DNA of 53,999 nucleotides from Mesorhizobium silamurunense (GCF_014843825.1 NZ_JHQR01000068.1:1-53999); one strand, 5' to 3'. Positions 44,584-53,796 are shown, counted from the stretch's first letter. The notes: generated by a model from the sequence alone, not told the origin. Numbers and translations are program-made.

Positions 44584-44919
44584 ATGGTCGCTACTCGAAG
44601 ACTCCAGGAAGACGAGTTCAAAGCTTGCTTTGCAGAGCCCATGACGGACGTCACCGCCACGGCGGAGGCCGCTGTGGACATATGGCCATATGTCGATGCG
44701 CTGAACTTGGATGAGATTGGCCTGCCCTATTTAAACGACGTTCACTACGTCTACCGGGACGCCCTAAACCGCTTCGATCAGGTTCTGATTGGTACCGGCC
44801 GCTTTAACACCCTTCTGGTCATCGTCGTCGATCTCGCCAAAAGCTCGGTCTTCGGGCATTTCTTGCTGGACTTGAACGAGGAGTACGGGGTGAGCGGTGG
44901 CCATTTGAGGTCTGTCTGA
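44584..44919 (+). CDS. Hypothetical protein
   Basis: 111 residues, acidic, with the aromatic segment I-G-L-P-Y-L-N-D-V-H-Y-V-Y-R-D-A-L-N-R-F-D and a hydrophobic stretch T-L-L-V-I-V-V-D-L. The family is not recognised, but codon use and composition look coding. The ATG at 44584 has no strong ribosome-binding site; it begins 42 bases after the uvrB stop. Confidence 0.6.
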   Translation: MVATRRLQEDEFKACFAEPMTDVTATAEAAVDIWPYVDALNLDEIGLPYLNDVHYVYRDALNRFDQVLIGTGRFNTLLVIVVDLAKSSVFGHFLLDLNEEYGVSGGHLRSV

Positions 44920-45002
44920 CCTGTCGCCCGCCGACCCTTGCCATCTGCCCGTCCCCGGTGTAGCCAGTCCGCGCACTCGAACGTCTTGAAAGGAGGGCTC
45001 AC

Positions 45003-45074
45003 GTGTTCACGTTCTATCGTCACCATCGTCAGCGTGGCCCGATTTCCGCCCTGCGAGCTTGCTTGCAGGGCTGA
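45003..45074 (+). CDS. Possible 23-residue leader peptide or small protein upstream of the ABC-F gene
   Basis: GTG at 45003 follows AAAGGAGGGC at ideal spacing, one of the strongest Shine-Dalgarno sites in the window. The frame reads M-F-T-F-Y-R-H-H-R-Q-R-G-P-I-S-A-L-R-A-C-L-Q-G and stops at 45074. A small hairpin and T-rich stretch follow, and the ABC-F gene starts 185 bases later. It could be a translated leader controlling ABC-F expression, or an independent small basic protein. The 44920-45258 gap holds only this, the hairpin and a repeat. Confidence 0.45.
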   Translation: MFTFYRHHRQRGPISALRACLQG

Positions 45075-45110
45075 CCGGACGGTCCGGGTTTTCCCGTTTC
45101 GATTTTTTGG
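45075..45110 (+). terminator. Weak terminator-like hairpin after the small ORF
   Basis: CCGGA-CGG-TCCGG (45075-45087), immediately after the stop codon, is followed by GTTTTCCC and, further on, ATTTTTTGG. The 5-base stem is short, so this is suggestive only. Confidence 0.35.
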
Positions 45111-45178
45111 TCTGCCCTTCGTGGTGCGCTATTCCGAGCATGAAGCCGGCACGCGCACCGTCAGAGTGCATCGAGCCG

Positions 45179-45226
45179 CTAGAGCATGATCCCGAAAGTG
45201 GGAACCGGTTTTCGAGATCATGCTCC
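45179..45226. repeat. Rhizobial short palindromic intergenic repeat, copy C
   Basis: GAGCATGATC (45182-45191) pairs with GATCATGCTC (45215-45224), enclosing CCGAAAGTGGGAACCGGTTTTCG. This is a near-canonical example of a repeat found hundreds of times in Rhizobiales genomes, as I remember it. It lies in the leader of the ABC-F gene. Confidence 0.75.
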
Positions 45227-45258
45227 ACAAAGAGTCGGCCAAGACCAGAGAAATCCAA

Positions 45259-46785
<1,527 letters not shown>

Positions 46786-46922
46786 GACCACCGCAAAGCC
46801 CGGCCTTCTGCAAGCCGGCTTTCGGGCGCAAAAAATTCACGCGATCTGTCGGATCGCCGCAGCACCCTCCGTCCTTGGGATGCCGACACGATGATGCCGG
46901 CATCAACCAGGGAGAATTGATC

Positions 46923-47081
46923 ATGTCGGTACTGTCATCCATCGGACGCATAGCAACCCGGTATGCGGCGGCACGCGCCCGCTACCGCAGTGAACGCATC
47001 TTGCTCTCTCTACCGGCCGCGCTGCGCAAGGATATCGGCTTTCCGGAAGCCTTTGACGCGCAGAACAACTCTCGTGTCTGA
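46923..47081 (+). CDS. Short DUF1127-like protein
   Basis: 52 residues, Arg-rich helix (R-Y-A-A-A-R-A-R-Y-R-S-E-R) followed by L-L-S-L-P-A-A-L-R-K-D-I-G-F-P, which is the DUF1127-type ending. Small DUF1127 proteins in rhizobia and agrobacteria affect phosphate and carbon metabolism and RNA turnover; that role here is by family. The ATG at 46923 follows AGGGAGA. The 137-base gap before it contains a GC hairpin but no clear terminator. Confidence 0.75.
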   Translation: MSVLSSIGRIATRYAAARARYRSERILLSLPAALRKDIGFPEAFDAQNNSRV

Positions 47082-47147
47082 AAGGCGCTTCGATATTTGC
47101 AGCCCGGAGTCCGCCATTGACGGCGGCCGTCAGAAGGCGACCGCCGC

Positions 47148-47734
47148 TCAATCATGCGTATCGCCCGAAAGTGGCGTTGCCCGCATTGATGCGCGCTTTT
47201 CGAAAGCCTCGTACCAGCGCGTCAACCTTCCGCGCAAACGAAAAGACGGAAGGTGACGGAACTCCATCCACGACAGCGTGGTGGCTAAGGCTATGTGACC
47301 GACGTCAGGCAACACCTCATCGTCGAGGGCGCTTTCGATCCAGTCGTAGCTCGCCTCGATCTTCTCCCGATATCCGTCGGCAAGAGCACCAACTCCCAAC
47401 GCAAGGCAATGCCAGTCTGCGCCAGGCCTTGGGCGACCGACTGCAGCCTCAACGCCTGCCAGCGTCCCTCCCCGTCCTGCGGCAGCAGCTTGCGACCGTC
47501 ATGCAAAGTGTCGAGATAGGCGCAGATCACGTCTGAATCGAAGATCGGCGTCGCATCGGGTCGCAACAGCACCGGCACCTTGCCGAGCGGGTTTTCAGCG
47601 TAGACGCGAGCATTGCGCAATGTCGGGCTGGTCTCGTGATGAATGACCTCGAGCCGGCCGGCAATGCCGACCTCGTGAGCGAAGACGAGCGTTTTGCGCG
47701 CGAAGGGAGAATGTGTTTGATAGTAAAGGATCAT
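47148..47734 (-). pseudogene. Glutathione S-transferase gene with frameshift/deletion
   Basis: The N-terminal part (from the ATG at 47734) reads I-L-Y-Y-Q-T-H-S-P-F-A-R-K, N-P-L-G-K-V-P-V-L and F-D-S-D-V-I-C-A-Y-L up to A-L-R-W-E near 47390. The C-terminal part continues in another frame as A-D-G-Y-R-E-K-I-E-A-S-Y-D-W-I-E, G-H-I-A-L-A-T-T-L-S-W and stops at 47148. Compared with intact relatives some 20 residues between the two parts also seem to be missing, so a small deletion is more likely than a sequencing error. The product would be a nonfunctional fragment. Confidence 0.75.
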
Positions 47735-47960
47735 CGTAGCCTCGGAGCGGCGTCTGGTTCCGCCTTTTCTAGCCCGCAAGCCGCGAGAATTGCGCTCTGA
47801 ATGGGGCCAGCCGATGCAAGTTCGTTTCACGGCCTTTCATTCAACCACTGGTGCCCAGGGCCCGGCCCTCTGAAAAAATTTCCGCGACCGTGTAGGATTG
47901 CTGTCGCCTCGTCCGTCTTTGATCGCAAGGCCCAATCAACCCGTGAAGAGGAACACGCAG

Positions 47961-48377
47961 ATGACCGACCAGACCCCACCCCGCGCCAAGGTGCTTGGCG
48001 GACTGACCCCCTATCTGCAGGTCGACGGCGCCATCAAGGCGGCCGAGTTCTACAAGAAGGCTTTCGGGGCCGAGGAGGTCTTTGCCTATCCGCCGGACGA
48101 CAAGGGCCGCACCATGCATATCCATCTCTATGTCAACGGCTCGACGCTGATGCTGGGCGACGCCTATCCCGAACACGGCCATCCGCATCAGGCGGCGCAG
48201 GGCTACGTGCTGCAGCTCCATCTCGGCAGCGAAGACATCGATGCCTGGTGGCAGCGCGCCGTCGACGCCGGCTGCGAAGTCGTCACGCCGCTGCAGGTGA
48301 TGTTCTGGGGCGACCGCTGGGGCCAGGTGAAGGATCCGTTCGGCGTCGCCTGGGCGATGAACGCGCCGGTGAAATAG
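47961..48377 (+). CDS. VOC/glyoxalase-like protein (PhnB type)
   Basis: 138 residues. P-Y-L-Q-V-D-G-A-I-K-A-A-E-F-Y-K-K-A-F-G-A at the start and W-G-D-R-W-G-Q-V-K-D-P-F-G-V-A-W-A at the end are the signatures of the PhnB-like branch of the vicinal oxygen chelate superfamily. Members can bind metal and small molecules. The reaction is unknown. The ATG at 47961 follows GAAGAGGAAC. It is followed by the DUF1428 gene 83 bases downstream, probably in one transcript. Confidence 0.88.
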   Translation: MTDQTPPRAKVLGGLTPYLQVDGAIKAAEFYKKAFGAEEVFAYPPDDKGRTMHIHLYVNGSTLMLGDAYPEHGHPHQAAQGYVLQLHLGSEDIDAWWQRAVDAGCEVVTPLQVMFWGDRWGQVKDPFGVAWAMNAPVK

Positions 48378-48460
48378 GTTTCCTAGCGAGCAAGCGTCGC
48401 CCACCGCGCCGGGTCGTATCCGCGCCGACCCGGCGTCCGTTTTCAGCAAAGGAGTACACC

Positions 48461-48814
48461 ATGTCCTATGTCGATGGTTTCGTGCTTGCCGTGCCGAAGG
48501 CAAATCTCGATGACTACAAGAAAATGGCTGGCAATGCCGGCGCCGTCTGGATGGAGCACGGCGCGCTCGCCTATGTCGAATGCATTGGCGACGACGTGCC
48601 TTACGGCGAGCTGACCTCGTTTCCGCGCGCCGTGCAGGCGAAGGACGACGAGGTCGTCATCTTCGCCTGGGTCGTGTACGGCTCCAGGCAGAGCCGCGAC
48701 GCGGTCATGGCGAAAGTGATGGCCGATGAGCGCCTCAAGATGGACTGGTCGACAATGCCGTTCGACGGCAAGCGCATGATCTTCGGCGGCTTCCAGCCGT
48801 TCATCGAGCTTTGA
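48461..48814 (+). CDS. DUF1428 family protein (YbaA-like)
   Basis: 117 residues. M-S-Y-V-D-G-F-V-L-A-V-P, F-P-R-A-V-Q-A-K-D-D-E-V-V-I-F-A-W and M-P-F-D-G-K-R-M-I-F-G-G-F are the hallmark segments of DUF1428, a ferredoxin-like dimeric alpha-beta barrel fold of unknown function. The ATG at 48461 has a strong AAAGGAG site. In many rhizobia it is paired with a VOC protein, as here. Confidence 0.9.
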   Translation: MSYVDGFVLAVPKANLDDYKKMAGNAGAVWMEHGALAYVECIGDDVPYGELTSFPRAVQAKDDEVVIFAWVVYGSRQSRDAVMAKVMADERLKMDWSTMPFDGKRMIFGGFQPFIEL

Positions 48815-48832
48815 GTAGCTTGACCCCAAGGT

Positions 48833-49061
48833 AGGCTGAGATTGAGGTCAGGCCGAGCCGAGAAAGGTGGTTTCCGAGAACCGAACGGAGCGTACGTTAA
48901 GTACGTGAGTACCGGCCTATGCCGGCCGTAGCCTTAACTGCCACGCCACTCTCATGTCATGATGCTTCGGCCGGCTCTCATGTCATGATGCTTCGGCCGG
49001 CGAAGGCCGGAAGCGCAGGTAACCACCGTTCGCAGGCCGGCCTCACCTTAATATCAGCCTA
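48833..49061. repeat. Dispersed long palindromic element, copy 2
   Basis: About 229 bases. The outer ends are inverted repeats of about 40 bases (GGCTGAGATTGAGGTCAGGCC against the complement of GGCCGGCCTCACCTTAATATC and on through AACCACC). Internally it matches copy 1 at 11937. A 26-base unit starting CTCTCATGTC is tandemly duplicated (48949-48974 and 48975-49000, identical). The outer arm contains the TGA stop codon of the minus-strand sulfotransferase gene. Confidence 0.85.
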
Positions 49062-50760
49062 GCTTATCGAGCAGCGGCTTCAGCCTGTCCCCATAGCGCT
49101 TCCACAGATCGACCGAGCCCTGATACATCGGCTGGCGCACCTGCGCGGCCGACGCCGTGCGCACCGGCCGGTCGGTCTCGTGGAACGCCAGCACCTTGTC
49201 GTCCCAGGGCAGGCCGAGATGCGCCATCAAGGCGCGTGTCTGCCCTTCCTGGTCGGCGACGAAATCCTCATAACGGACATCGTGGACGACGCCGGGCAGC
49301 ACCTTGTGCCAATGCGCCATGATGTCGGCATAGAGGTTGTGGAAATCGGCGAGCTCGCCGAGATCATAGCCGTAGCGGTGGCTGTCGCCGCGGAAATGCA
49401 CCTTGAAGATCGACAGACACGTGGCCGCAGCGTCGCGCGCGCAATGCACGATCTTCGCCTTCGGCAGCATCATGTGAAGGAAGCCGACCAGCAGGAAGTT
49501 GCCCGGCATCTTGTCGGTGACGTGGCGGAAGCCCGGATAGCGGGTATGCAGCATGTCGAGATAGGCCTGCCCCGCCTCGGCGAAGGCCTTGTCCGGCATG
49601 TCGGCGATCCCCCAGGGAAAGCCGCCCTGCATGCTCATCGGAAACTGCTTGCCGACCGCCGTCTTCAGGATGCTGAGCTCGCCGGCGCCGAAAACCTGGG
49701 GATGGCTGGCGATGATCTGCTCGACCAGCGTCGTGCCGGAACGCGGCATGCCGACGACGAAGATCGGCGCATCGTCGGCAATGTCGCTTGGTTTGTGCTT
49801 CTCGAAGAAGGCCTTGTCGAACACCGCCTTCATCGCCTCGAACTCGTCGCGTGTCCTCACCGGATCGTAGTCGATGCCCTTGCGGCGGATCGCGTTGCCC
49901 TCGGCGAAATAGTCGAAGGCGCGGCCATAGTCCTTCAGGTCGTCATTGGCCTTGCCGAGGCCGAAGGAAAGCTGCATGCGCGCGAGGCTGTCCTGCGGCG
50001 CCTTGGCGTGCTCGGCCTCCATGCTCGCAAGCTCGGGGTCGCGCTCGGACTGGCGTTTGACCTGGGTCAGCAGAAGCCAGGCCTTCGCCATGGCGGGAGC
50101 GATCGCCACCGCCTGGCGGGCAAGATCGGCGGCTTCAGTGAGCTTGCCCTTCTCCATCATGGCGACGCCGAGCCCATAGAGCAGCTCCGCATCCTTGGGC
50201 CGGATCGACAGCGACTCGCGAAACAATGCAATCGCCTCGTCCAGCCGCCCGGCTTCCTGTAGCGTTTCGGCAAGGCCGATGCGGGCGCGGACATGGAACG
50301 GGTTGCGGCCGATCGTGCCGCGGTAGATCTCCTCGGCGCCCTCGAACTGGCCGAGCTGCTTCAGCGACGAGCCGAGATTGTCGCGCGCTGCCAATTGGTC
50401 CGGTCGGATGTCCACAGCACCGCGGAAGAAATCGACAGCGGCGGCGACGCGACCGAGGTCGCGCATGACCGTGCCCATATTGTTGAGGAAATCGGCATTC
50501 CTGGGCTGCAGCGTCACCGACTGCTCGATCAGGTCGAGCCCTTCCTCGCTGCGGCCGGTCTGATGCAGGAGAAGCCCGAGGAAATGCAGTGCAGCGGCAT
50601 GGTTCGGCTGCTGTCCCAGCACCTGCCGGTAAAGCTGCTCCGCTTCCTGTCGGCGCCCTGCCTGGTGCAGTTGCAGCGCCCGCTGCACATGAGGATCGAG
50701 CGGGCTCGCCGAACTGGCCTTGCCACTCGCGCCCGCCGCTCTTCTCTGATCTCTGTTAAT
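49054..50760 (-). CDS. TPR-repeat sulfotransferase, probable ATT start
   Basis: 568 residues from ATT at 50760. Residues 25-230 form about six TPR units (e.g. A-A-A-L-H-F-L-G-L-L-L-H-Q-T-G-R, G-L-G-V-A-M-M-E-K-G-K). The C-terminal half is a sulfotransferase with the 5'-phosphate loop P-I-F-V-V-G-M-P-R-S-G-T-T-L-V-E-Q and the 3'-phosphate region V-H-C-A-R-D-A-A-A-T-C-L-S. It would transfer sulfate from PAPS to an unknown acceptor. The first standard start is GTG at 50688, which would cut into the conserved N terminus. The codons before it read N-R-D-Q-R-R-A-A-G, the usual start of this family after Met, and the codon in the Met position is ATT. Confidence 0.85.
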   Translation of the reverse strand: MNRDQRRAAGASGKASSASPLDPHVQRALQLHQAGRRQEAEQLYRQVLGQQPNHAAALHFLGLLLHQTGRSEEGLDLIEQSVTLQPRNADFLNNMGTVMRDLGRVAAAVDFFRGAVDIRPDQLAARDNLGSSLKQLGQFEGAEEIYRGTIGRNPFHVRARIGLAETLQEAGRLDEAIALFRESLSIRPKDAELLYGLGVAMMEKGKLTEAADLARQAVAIAPAMAKAWLLLTQVKRQSERDPELASMEAEHAKAPQDSLARMQLSFGLGKANDDLKDYGRAFDYFAEGNAIRRKGIDYDPVRTRDEFEAMKAVFDKAFFEKHKPSDIADDAPIFVVGMPRSGTTLVEQIIASHPQVFGAGELSILKTAVGKQFPMSMQGGFPWGIADMPDKAFAEAGQAYLDMLHTRYPGFRHVTDKMPGNFLLVGFLHMMLPKAKIVHCARDAAATCLSIFKVHFRGDSHRYGYDLGELADFHNLYADIMAHWHKVLPGVVHDVRYEDFVADQEGQTRALMAHLGLPWDDKVLAFHETDRPVRTASAAQVRQPMYQGSVDLWKRYGDRLKPLLDKLG

Positions 50761-50876
50761 GGGAAACCTGCCGTGTTTGTCCGCCCGCCGGACCTAAGCC
50801 AAGCGGACGGGAGATGCAAGTGTGTGCGTAGCGCTCCGACGAGCTGCCCGCGACGCGGAACGCAAACCGGGCCTCG

Positions 50877-51278
50877 CTAGCAAGGTCCATCGCCGACGAT
50901 GCGGTAGTCCGCCGCGCGGGCTTCGCATGCATTCGGGAAAGTGCGCAATTCGCCGCGGCGCCTGGCGCAGACCGGCGCGTATTCGCGCGTGCAGAAGGTT
51001 TCTCCGTCGCCGGCCCCACCGCCACCATCCCGGCAAGGGCCGTCACGCACGATACGATACCCTGCCCTCTCCGCCTGGCAGGCATTGGCGAAGGTCTGGC
51101 GGTCGCCGCCGCGCCGTGCGCAGACCGGTTCGTATTGCATGGTGCAGAGCTGCGGATGCGGCCTCGGCGGGCGTGGACGCGGTCCTTCGTCGACGACCAC
51201 CGTACAGGCCGCCAGCAATGCCGACAGAAGCAGGGCGACAAGGCCCTGCCCCGAAACGATTGCCGCAAGAAATCGCAT
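50877..51278 (-). CDS. Lipoprotein with two Kazal-like domains
   Basis: 133 residues. The signal ends in the lipobox L-A-A-C (about residue 24). After a Pro/Arg-rich linker come two similar units: C-T-M-Q-Y-E-P-V-C-A-R-R-G-G and C-T-R-E-Y-A-P-V-C-A-R-R-R-G, each continuing with T-F-x-N-A-C and ending D-G-P-C. The C-x6-P-V-C..Y/F-x-N-x-C..C pattern is that of Kazal-type serine protease inhibitors, here in a shortened form with four cysteines each. Protease inhibition in the envelope is inference. The ATG at 51278 follows GAGGAGGGAAC. The 51279-51504 stretch holds nothing else that I can identify. Confidence 0.82.
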   Translation of the reverse strand: MRFLAAIVSGQGLVALLLSALLAACTVVVDEGPRPRPPRPHPQLCTMQYEPVCARRGGDRQTFANACQAERAGYRIVRDGPCRDGGGGAGDGETFCTREYAPVCARRRGELRTFPNACEARAADYRIVGDGPC

Positions 51279-51504
51279 CGGGTTCCCTCCTCGGCTGCCA
51301 AAAACCGGCATCAACTCGCGCAATCCTCGCTATTCCGGCATCAAAGGCAACCCCGGTCGGTGATTTGGCCTGACCGAATGAACCCGGCGCCGCAGAGCCT
51401 TCGCGCTGGCCTATGCCTGGCTTTTCTCTGGCCGATGACCAGTCAAGACGCCGGGTCTATCGATGCCCTGCGTTGGGCGCGCCAAGGGCCGCCCGCGGCG
51501 CCGT

Positions 51505-51533
51505 CTTGCAACCATCACGTTTCCGTGTAATAA
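51505..51533 (+). promoter_or_regulatory. Predicted promoter of the second cold-shock gene
   Basis: CTTGCA (51505-51510) and TAATAA (51528-51533) have a 17-base spacer. Transcription from about 51540 gives a leader of 200 bases that contains a CCCCG-ttttt-CGGCGGGG hairpin (51615-51632), a likely thermosensitive or stability element. Confidence 0.5.
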
Positions 51534-51739
51534 ATTTGGCGTTCGGGCATTTGCGACCCGGAGAGCGGCACGTTTTGGACGACCTTTCCCCGATAGTGTG
51601 AATCTCTGACGGCCCCGTTTTTCGGCGGGGGCTTTGACCATGCGCGAATGCATGACAGCCGAAGCAACCACCGGGACTTGCCCAAGCCACCAGACAGCGG
51701 GCAGGCCCCCGAGACTGATACGGGTGAAGGAGTTTCCCC

Positions 51740-51952
51740 ATGGCCCAGACCGGCACCGTAAAGTTCTTCAACGCCACCAAAGGCTTCGGCTTCATCACGC
51801 CTGACGGCGGCGCCAAGGACGTGTTCGTCCACATCTCCGCGATCGAGGCCTCGGGCCTGCGCACGCTCGTCGACGGCCAGAAGGTCACCTTCGACGTCGA
51901 GCCGGACCGCATGGGCAAAGGCCCGAAGGCGGTCAACCTGCGCGCCGCCTGA
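51740..51952 (+). CDS. Cold-shock domain protein (CspA family), tandem copy 1
   Basis: 70 residues. [15 protein letters not shown] and V-F-V-H-I are the RNA-binding motifs. It is nearly identical to the next gene downstream (about 80 percent or more by eye). The ATG follows GAAGGAGTTTCCCC, and the same GAGACTGA...AAGGAG-TTTCCC leader block precedes both copies, so the duplication included the leader. It ends with its own terminator, so the two copies can be regulated separately. Confidence 0.95.
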   Translation: MAQTGTVKFFNATKGFGFITPDGGAKDVFVHISAIEASGLRTLVDGQKVTFDVEPDRMGKGPKAVNLRAA

Positions 51953-52033
51953 GCAGGCAAAGCTGCCTGTTCTGAGCTGATGAACGGCGTGGCAGGATCA
52001 TGAGCAGGCTTCGCAAGAAGCTTGAGTTTTCGA

Positions 52034-52063
52034 GGGCGCGACGGTTCCGTCGCGCCCTTTTTT
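52034..52063 (+). terminator. Strong terminator between the tandem cold-shock genes
   Basis: GGGCGCGACGG (52034-52044) pairs perfectly with CCGTCGCGCCC (52047-52057) around TT and is followed by six T. Confidence 0.92.
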
Positions 52064-52190
52064 GTCCGGCAAATGGTTGGATTGGCAGGCGAAAACTTTC
52101 TCTTGCCGATAGCGCTAAAATAAAGGACAAATTTCCTCTCGGGCAGTTTGCCGGCCCGAGACTGACTTGATGGGATCAAAGGAGCTTCCC

Positions 52191-52403
52191 ATGCCGCAGA
52201 CCGGCACCGTCAAATTCTTCAACCATGCCAAGGGCTTCGGCTTCATCACGCCCGACGATGGCGCGAAGGATGTCTTCGTCCATATTTCGGCCGTGCAGGC
52301 GTCGGGCCTTCCCGGTCTCGAGGATGGGCAGAAAGTGACATTCGACACCGAGCCGGACAAGCGCGGCAAGGGTCCGAAGGCCGTCAATCTGTCTATCGGC
52401 TGA
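52191..52403 (+). CDS. Cold-shock domain protein (CspA family), tandem copy 2
   Basis: 70 residues, [15 protein letters not shown] with RNP2 V-F-V-H-I. It differs from copy 1 mainly in N-H-A-K in place of N-A-T-K and in the C-terminal residues. The ATG at 52191 (AAAGGAGCTTCCC upstream) is homologous to the copy 1 start, so the in-frame ATG at 52167 is not used. Confidence 0.95.
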   Translation: MPQTGTVKFFNHAKGFGFITPDDGAKDVFVHISAVQASGLPGLEDGQKVTFDTEPDKRGKGPKAVNLSIG

Positions 52404-52500
52404 GCCGGCTCAAGACAGATCCGACGGAGGCTGAGCAGGCGGGACGCCCCCGCAGAGCTCGGAATTTTGTTCGAGCCGCGAAACCGTTTCGACCAATTTC

Positions 52501-52534
52501 GTTCAGCCTCCGTTCAGCCACGGTCTCCTATTAA
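52501..52534 (+). promoter_or_regulatory. Tandem direct repeat and -10 of the BA14K gene: candidate response-regulator promoter
   Basis: GTTCAGCC occurs at 52501-52508 and 52512-52519, 11 bases apart, and TATTAA (52529-52534) follows 10 bases later. Two direct half-sites one helical turn apart, replacing a -35 element, are the layout of OmpR/PhoB-type activation. The regulator cannot be named from sequence. Confidence 0.45.
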
Positions 52535-52597
52535 CCTTTGCTAAAGCCGATCCGCATCCCCTGAAAAATACGCGGGCCGGCGCGAAGGAGACCGAAA

Positions 52598-53008
52598 ATG
52601 AACCGATTTCTCAAGACCGCCATCCTGACCGCCGGCATTGCCGCGACCACTTTGGCCACCTTCTCGGCGGCCAATGCTGACGATTGGCGCTGGCGTCGTC
52701 ATCATCACAATGGCGGCGACGCCCTCGCCGCCGGCGTTGTCGGCCTCGCGGCAGGCGCCCTGATCGGCAGCGCGCTCAGCAATCCCGGGCCGAGGTACTA
52801 CGATCCGGCCTATGAGGACGGCTATTATGTCGACCGGCCCGTTCGCCGCTACTACGTTCAGCCGCGTGTCGTCTATGCCGACCGCTATGCCGAGCCGTGG
52901 ACCCGCGACTGGTACGAGTACTGCTCGGACCGCTACCGCACCTTCAACTCGCGTACCGGCACCTTTACCGGCAATGATGGCGAGCAGCATTTCTGCGTCG
53001 CCAACTAA
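52598..53008 (+). CDS. BA14K-family secreted protein
   Basis: 136 residues. The signal peptide (L-T-A-G-I-A-A-T-T-L-A-T-F-S-A-A-N-A) is followed by a His/Trp-rich start, a hydrophobic Gly/Ala segment (A-A-G-V-V-G-L-A-A-G-A-L-I-G-S-A-L) that could be membrane-embedded, and a Tyr-rich region. The C-terminal BA14K motif reads Y-C-S-D-R-Y-R-T-F-N-S-R-T-G-T-F with the final C-V. Brucella BA14K is an immunoreactive lectin-like surface protein needed for smooth LPS; the role here is by homology. The ATG at 52598 follows GAAGGAGACC. Confidence 0.9.
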   Translation: MNRFLKTAILTAGIAATTLATFSAANADDWRWRRHHHNGGDALAAGVVGLAAGALIGSALSNPGPRYYDPAYEDGYYVDRPVRRYYVQPRVVYADRYAEPWTRDWYEYCSDRYRTFNSRTGTFTGNDGEQHFCVAN

Positions 53009-53034
53009 CAGACTTAGGGTTCCCTGCCCCGAGC

Positions 53035-53061
53035 AAAGCGCCGCCTCTCCGCGGCGCTTTT
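53035..53061. terminator. Terminator after the BA14K gene
   Basis: AAAGCGCCGC (53035-53044) pairs with GCGGCGCTTT (53051-53060), followed by TGTTTTG. It lies between converging genes and may serve both. Confidence 0.8.
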
Positions 53062-53075
53062 GTTTTGTATGCAGG

Positions 53076-53717
53076 TCAGACCAAAAATGGATTGGTCCGG
53101 CGCTCCTCGCCGAAGCGGCCGCCCGGACCGTGGCCGCAGATGAAGCCGATATCGTCGCCGAGCGGCAGAAGCTTGTCCTTGATCGAGGCGATCAGCGCGG
53201 CGTGATCGCCGCCCGGCAGATCGGTGCGGCCGATCGAGCCGCGAAACAGCACGTCGCCGACATGGGCGAACTTGGCCGCGCGATTGTAGTAGACGACATG
53301 GCCCGGCGCATGCCCCGGACAATGCAGCACCTCGAATTGATGCTCGCCGAACGAGACCGTGTCGCCTTCGCTGAGGAAACGGTCCGGGATGCAATTTCGC
53401 ACCGGATCGGCAAGGCCGAAACGCCTGGCCTGGTTCTCGAGATTGGCAAGCAGCGGCCGATCGGCCTCATGCGGGCCGATGATCTCGATGCCGAGCACGT
53501 CCTTCAGTTGCATCGCTCCGCCGGCATGATCGATATGGCCATGGGTGATCCAGATCGCCTCCGCGGTGATCGCGTTGTCCTTCAGCGCTGCCAGTATCTT
53601 GTCGACATCGCCGCCTGGATCGACGACGACGCCGTTCCTATGGTTCATGTCGAACAGGATGGTGCAGTTCTGCTGGAAGGGCGTGACCGGCACGATGCCG
53701 GCATTGAGCTGACCCAT
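53076..53717 (-). CDS. MBL-fold hydrolase, glyoxalase II-like (YcbL type)
   Basis: 213 residues. The zinc-binding motif is T-H-G-H-I-D-H-A-G-G, with further ligands in G-H-A-P-G-H, H-V-G-D-V-L-F and the C-terminal C-G-H-G-P. The size and the G-S-I-G-R-T-D segment fit the short glyoxalase-II-like group (YcbL), which lacks the C-terminal helical domain of true hydroxyacylglutathione hydrolases. The natural thioester substrate is not certain. The ATG at 53717 follows GAAAGGAAAG. Confidence 0.92.
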   Translation of the reverse strand: MGQLNAGIVPVTPFQQNCTILFDMNHRNGVVVDPGGDVDKILAALKDNAITAEAIWITHGHIDHAGGAMQLKDVLGIEIIGPHEADRPLLANLENQARRFGLADPVRNCIPDRFLSEGDTVSFGEHQFEVLHCPGHAPGHVVYYNRAAKFAHVGDVLFRGSIGRTDLPGGDHAALIASIKDKLLPLGDDIGFICGHGPGGRFGEERRTNPFLV

Positions 53718-53796
53718 GACTTTCCTTTCGAAGTGTCGTCCTGATGTAGAGACCGCGGCGGACTGCGTCCACCGTCACCTCGGGCGAATGATCCTC

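Noticed and set aside
46795..46827. Terminator after the ABC-F gene
   Set aside because: A GC hairpin is present (AAAGCCCGG..CCGGCTTT), but no T run follows on either strand.
47801..48460. Long upstream extension of the DUF1428 frame through the VOC gene
   Set aside because: The extension is out of frame with the VOC protein, which is clearly real; the strong ribosome-binding site at 48461 fixes the start.
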